Source: Fidelibacterota bacterium (lineage in GTDB: Bacteria > Fidelibacterota > UBA2242 > JAFGTP01). From it: 64,000 nt of DNA. The position numbers were made by a program, and so were the translations under genes. The DNA lies in the NCBI GenBank assembly GCA_016934035.1, contig JAFGTP010000054.1, positions 278,948-342,947 of the forward strand. The letters run 5' to 3'. This document shows, piece after piece, positions 64,000 through 64,000 of this stretch. The notes under the pieces were generated by a model. That model saw only the letters and a list, made by a program, of their open reading frames with translations, searched no databases and was not told the DNA's origin. Within the stretch, counting starts at the first letter, position 1. Each line of letters opens with the position of its first letter.

Positions 64000-64000
64000 G

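Overview
The window looks like chromosome of a Gram-negative bacterium of the FCB (Fibrobacterota-Chlorobi-Bacteroidota) assemblage, probably one of its less-cultured branches such as Calditrichota, Marinimicrobiota or KSB1. Three things point there. Two secreted proteins end in a type IX secretion (T9SS) type A sorting domain with the YPNPFNPSTTI / YPNPFNPATTI signature. lpxC is fused to fabZ, as in Bacteroidota and Chlorobi. A compact lipid A / outer-membrane biogenesis operon is present. The phylum is inferred from these markers only.

Bases 1-13,200 are accessory and extracellular. They hold the 3' part of a CE2-type carbohydrate esterase, a large two-domain beta-helix plus beta-propeller protein, an IS630-type transposase remnant at its 3' edge, and two very large exported multidomain proteins in one minus-strand unit: a propeller/beta-helix/dockerin-like protein followed by a cadherin/Ig-like repeat protein with a T9SS tail. 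Next come an S46 dipeptidyl peptidase and a bacteriohemerythrin (13.3-15.9 kb).

Bases 16,000-25,950 are one tightly packed minus-strand envelope operon, read in the order uppS, bamA, ompH/skp, lpxD, lpxC-fabZ, lpxA, an exported protein without a canonical start codon, dxr, rseP. It makes the undecaprenyl carrier, inserts outer-membrane proteins, makes lipid A precursors and supplies isoprenoid precursors.

Bases 26,250-33,260 are a plus-strand cluster that looks functionally coherent around polyphosphate: sixA-like phosphatase, ppk1, a degenerate-CYTH/CHAD protein, an orphan ParA-type ATPase, a CYTH-Nudix fusion and a 6-phosphofructokinase with unusual active-site residues. A perfect inverted repeat lies just upstream of the ParA gene. 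This is the best candidate for a little-described system: polyphosphate synthesis, binding, hydrolysis and perhaps spatial positioning.

Bases 33,400-47,100 hold a second T9SS substrate built of FG-GAP repeats, a radical SAM / GNAT-YoaP gene pair, an amidohydrolase, exonuclease III, a chemoreceptor paired with a free-standing periplasmic Cache protein, menA with a CPBP protease, an exported gluzincin-like metallopeptidase and a two-lobed retropepsin-like protease. Bases 47,400-63,330 contain two large cytoplasmic multi-PAS hybrid histidine kinases. Between them lie a three-gene envelope unit (GT2 glycosyltransferase, Wzi-like outer-membrane protein, lone E2-type acyltransferase domain), tRNA-Lys, an outer-membrane barrel-like protein, enolase and an FtsB/DivIC-like protein. 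The window ends inside a uroporphyrinogen decarboxylase-family gene. I found no CRISPR array, rRNA, prophage or intact insertion sequence.
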